64,000 nucleotides of DNA from Anaerotignum sp. (GTDB lineage: Bacteria > Bacillota > Clostridia > Lachnospirales > Anaerotignaceae): assembly GCA_017523325.1 (NCBI GenBank), contig JAFWWO010000046.1, forward strand, positions 1 to 64,000, in the 5' to 3' direction. A program made the position numbers and the translations under genes. Below are positions 62,366-64,000 of the stretch, in pieces; position 1 is the stretch's first letter; the number at the start of each line of letters is the position of its first letter. The notes under the pieces were generated by a model. The model searched no databases, was not told where the DNA came from, and saw nothing but the letters and a program-made list of their open reading frames with translations.

Positions 62366-62402
62366 AGATTCCACAAAACAAAAGGAGGCGTCTGTGGAAT
62401 CT
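62366..62402 (-). terminator. Terminator after yajC
   Basis: AGATTCCACA and TGTGGAATCT form a perfect 10-bp stem with a 17-nt loop, followed by G and a T-run on the minus strand. Confidence 0.75.
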
Positions 62403-62409
62403 GTCAAAA

Positions 62410-62868
62410 TCATTCTTCTGCTTTTTTGAATAAACCACGCTTTTTCGGCTGTTCCAATTCGGGAGGTGCTTCATTGGACATATTGGGTTCTGCCTTACCG
62501 AAAATTTCGGTTTTTGCAACGGGAATCCGTACGCCCTTGTTCAAGCCGAACTCTACAATCAGGCAATCGTATGTGATATCTACCACTTTTCCATAAAAAC
62601 CACTGTTTGTAATAATGGTATCGCCCACTTCCACGGCATTTCTCATCTCCGCCAGCTTTTTTTCCTTCTTCTGGGTCGGTCTGATGGAAAGGAAATACAT
62701 CACCAAAAGCAAAGCCACACAGTAAATCACAATCAGCATAACCGGATTATTCGCTCCAAAAGAGCCGAAAAGCCCGCCGCCCGCTGTGGCCGTTGTCGTT
62801 TGTTGCGTCGCCTCTGTACCGCTGGGTGTTACAATCGTATCCAGCAAAAAAGGTATAAATCCCTGCAT
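62410..62868 (-). CDS. yajC: Preprotein translocase accessory protein YajC
   Basis: A 152-residue membrane protein with one membrane segment (PVMLIVIYCVALLLVMYFL, about 43-61), preceded by a Thr/Gly-rich stretch and followed by the family motif RPTQKKEKKLAEMRN, then GDTIITNSGFYGKV and a charged tail. YajC joins SecD and SecF at the translocase in many bacteria. Here secDF is absent next to it; yajC follows tgt, as it often does, and ends at a terminator before the nucleoside operon. Confidence 0.92.
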   Translation of the reverse strand: MQGFIPFLLDTIVTPSGTEATQQTTTATAGGGLFGSFGANNPVMLIVIYCVALLLVMYFLSIRPTQKKEKKLAEMRNAVEVGDTIITNSGFYGKVVDITYDCLIVEFGLNKGVRIPVAKTEIFGKAEPNMSNEAPPELEQPKKRGLFKKAEE

Positions 62869-62959
62869 ATTCTTTCTCTCCTAACTTTATTCGATATGAT
62901 TTTCACTACAATATATCAATTATAAATAGATTTCCATGTTCCGTCAAGTCCGCAAAAAC

Positions 62960-64000
62960 TCATTTGCCGTTTTGTCGAAAACCCTCCAGCTTTTCTTTTT
63001 TATACTGATGGAAACGGTCCTCGTCCAAAGCCTGTCGGATTTCCTCCATCATCGTATTAAAGAAATACAGATTATGCATCACACAAAGACGCATGGCCAG
63101 CATCTCTTTCGCCTTAAATAAATGTCGGATATATGCCCTGCTGTATCGGCGGCAGGCGGGACAATCACAGCTTTCATCAATAGGGGTGTCGTCCAGCTCA
63201 TATTTTGCATTCATCAGATTCAGCTTGCCTTGGTTGGTGTAAACATGGGCATGGCGGCCGTTTCTTGACGGCAATACACAATCGAAAAAGTCTACCCCTC
63301 TTTCCACCGCCTCCAAAATATTTTCCGGCGTTCCCACTCCCATCAGATAAGTAGGCTTATCCTGCGGGAGATACGGAACAACCTCCTCGATGATACGATA
63401 CATCTCCGCATGGGTTTCCCCTACCGCCAGACCACCGATGGCATAGCCGTCCAAATCCATTTCCGTAATCCGCTTTGCGTGTTCGATACGAATATCCTCA
63501 TAAGTCGCCCCCTGGTTGATACCAAAGAGCATTTGCTGTTTATTGATGGTATCCTCCAAGTTATTCAGCCGTGCCATTTCTTTTTTGCACCGCTCCAGCC
63601 AGCGGGTAGTTCTTGCCACGGAAGCCTCCACATAGGGGCGCTCCGCCGGAATACCGATACATTCATCAAACGCCATGGCAATGGTAGACGCCAGATTGGA
63701 CTGTATTTGCATACTTTCCTCCGGCCCCATAAAAATCTTCCTGCCGTCAATATGAGAACTGAAATAGACGCCCTCCTCGGTGATTTTGCGTAATTGCCCC
63801 AGGGAAAACACCTGAAACCCACCGGAATCTGTTAAAATAGGCTTGTCCCATATCATGAATTTATGGAGCCCGCCCAATTTTTTAATGATTTTATCACCGG
63901 GACGCAGGTGCAGATGATAGGTATTGGAAAGCTCCACCTGACACTTCAGCCCTTCTAAATCCTCCGTAGATACAGCGCCCTTGATGGCCGCACAGGTGCC
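62960..64000 (-). CDS. tgt: tRNA-guanine transglycosylase (5' end outside window)
   Basis: Tgt exchanges the wobble guanine of certain tRNAs for preQ1 on the way to queuosine. The 346 visible residues run to the window edge in frame, lacking only about the first 30. Motifs are VELSNTYHLHLRPGD, DSGGFQVFSL with a catalytic Asp, LPSRNGRHAH with the nucleophile Asp region (DCVLPSRNGR), and the zinc-binding CDCPACRRYSRAYIRHLF. It reads toward yajC, the usual neighbour. Confidence 0.95.
   Translation of the reverse strand, partial: GTCAAIKGAVSTEDLEGLKCQVELSNTYHLHLRPGDKIIKKLGGLHKFMIWDKPILTDSGGFQVFSLGQLRKITEEGVYFSSHIDGRKIFMGPEESMQIQSNLASTIAMAFDECIGIPAERPYVEASVARTTRWLERCKKEMARLNNLEDTINKQQMLFGINQGATYEDIRIEHAKRITEMDLDGYAIGGLAVGETHAEMYRIIEEVVPYLPQDKPTYLMGVGTPENILEAVERGVDFFDCVLPSRNGRHAHVYTNQGKLNLMNAKYELDDTPIDESCDCPACRRYSRAYIRHLFKAKEMLAMRLCVMHNLYFFNTMMEEIRQALDEDRFHQYKKEKLEGFRQNGK

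Noticed and set aside
1-64000. CRISPR arrays, tRNA or rRNA genes, insertion sequences, prophage or toxin-antitoxin modules
   Set aside because: None was recognised by reading the sequence and the translated frames. Very short or degraded elements could have been missed.

Overview
The window is chromosomal DNA of a low-to-moderate GC, Gram-positive, spore-forming anaerobe of the Clostridia, most likely in or near the Lachnospiraceae. The evidence is a PolC-type replicative polymerase, strong AGGAGG-type ribosome binding sites, sigma-A promoters with 16-19 bp spacers, a YunB sporulation protein and a BofC-like domain protein, a pyrophosphate-type phosphofructokinase and a family I CoA-transferase. 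I saw no rRNA, tRNA, CRISPR array, insertion sequence, integrase or prophage gene. This is core chromosome with a few accessory loci.

Layout. From 0.5 to 11.2 kb a minus-strand operon reads pyrH-frr-uppS-cdsA-dxr-rseP-ispG-polC (UMP kinase, ribosome recycling, isoprenoid and phospholipid precursors, site-2 protease, replicase). It has a clear promoter at 11.35 kb and a terminator-like hairpin in its leader. From 11.5 to 25.9 kb, all on the minus strand, come pyruvate carboxylase, radA, a small conserved unknown protein, clpC, an RluA-family pseudouridine synthase coupled to a GH13 amylase, a BofC-like protein, pfp and a purine permease. From 26 to 32.3 kb lie guaA (plus), a class A penicillin-binding protein (minus), yunB (plus) and an unrecognised acidic protein (plus). 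From 32.4 to 46.6 kb the minus strand carries a CoA-transferase, tsf, rpsB, a 2341-residue secreted repeat protein, topA and dprA. yifB and a DUF1275 membrane protein follow on plus, then sbcCD, a flavodoxin-fold oxidoreductase and a pair of YdcZ-type transporters on minus. From 55.3 to 62.1 kb a minus-strand operon combines a BMP/Nup nucleoside ABC importer with two nucleoside hydrolases. yajC and the 3' part of tgt close the window.

Many coding regions are ordinary; the unusual content is in the untranslated leaders. (1) The penicillin-binding protein has a leader of about 290 nt rich in hairpins, including an 18-bp stem and two related hairpin modules. One module recurs at 55.1 kb, again directly after a promoter, with a base-pair swap that preserves pairing. 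This looks like a dispersed structured RNA element. (2) The giant surface protein has a leader of about 300 nt with five hairpins followed by an intrinsic terminator, the architecture of a riboswitch or attenuator; I do not recognise the class. (3) guaA and pyrH have terminator-like hairpins between promoter and gene, and rpsB and the rpsB-tsf junction carry structured RNA.

How the parts work together. Nucleosides imported by NupNOPQ would be split by the two hydrolases to bases and ribose; the purine permease and GuaA serve the same purine economy. The pyrH operon couples nucleotide, translation and envelope precursor supply. Start codons were chosen from ribosome binding sites and, in one case, from a promoter that excludes an upstream start.
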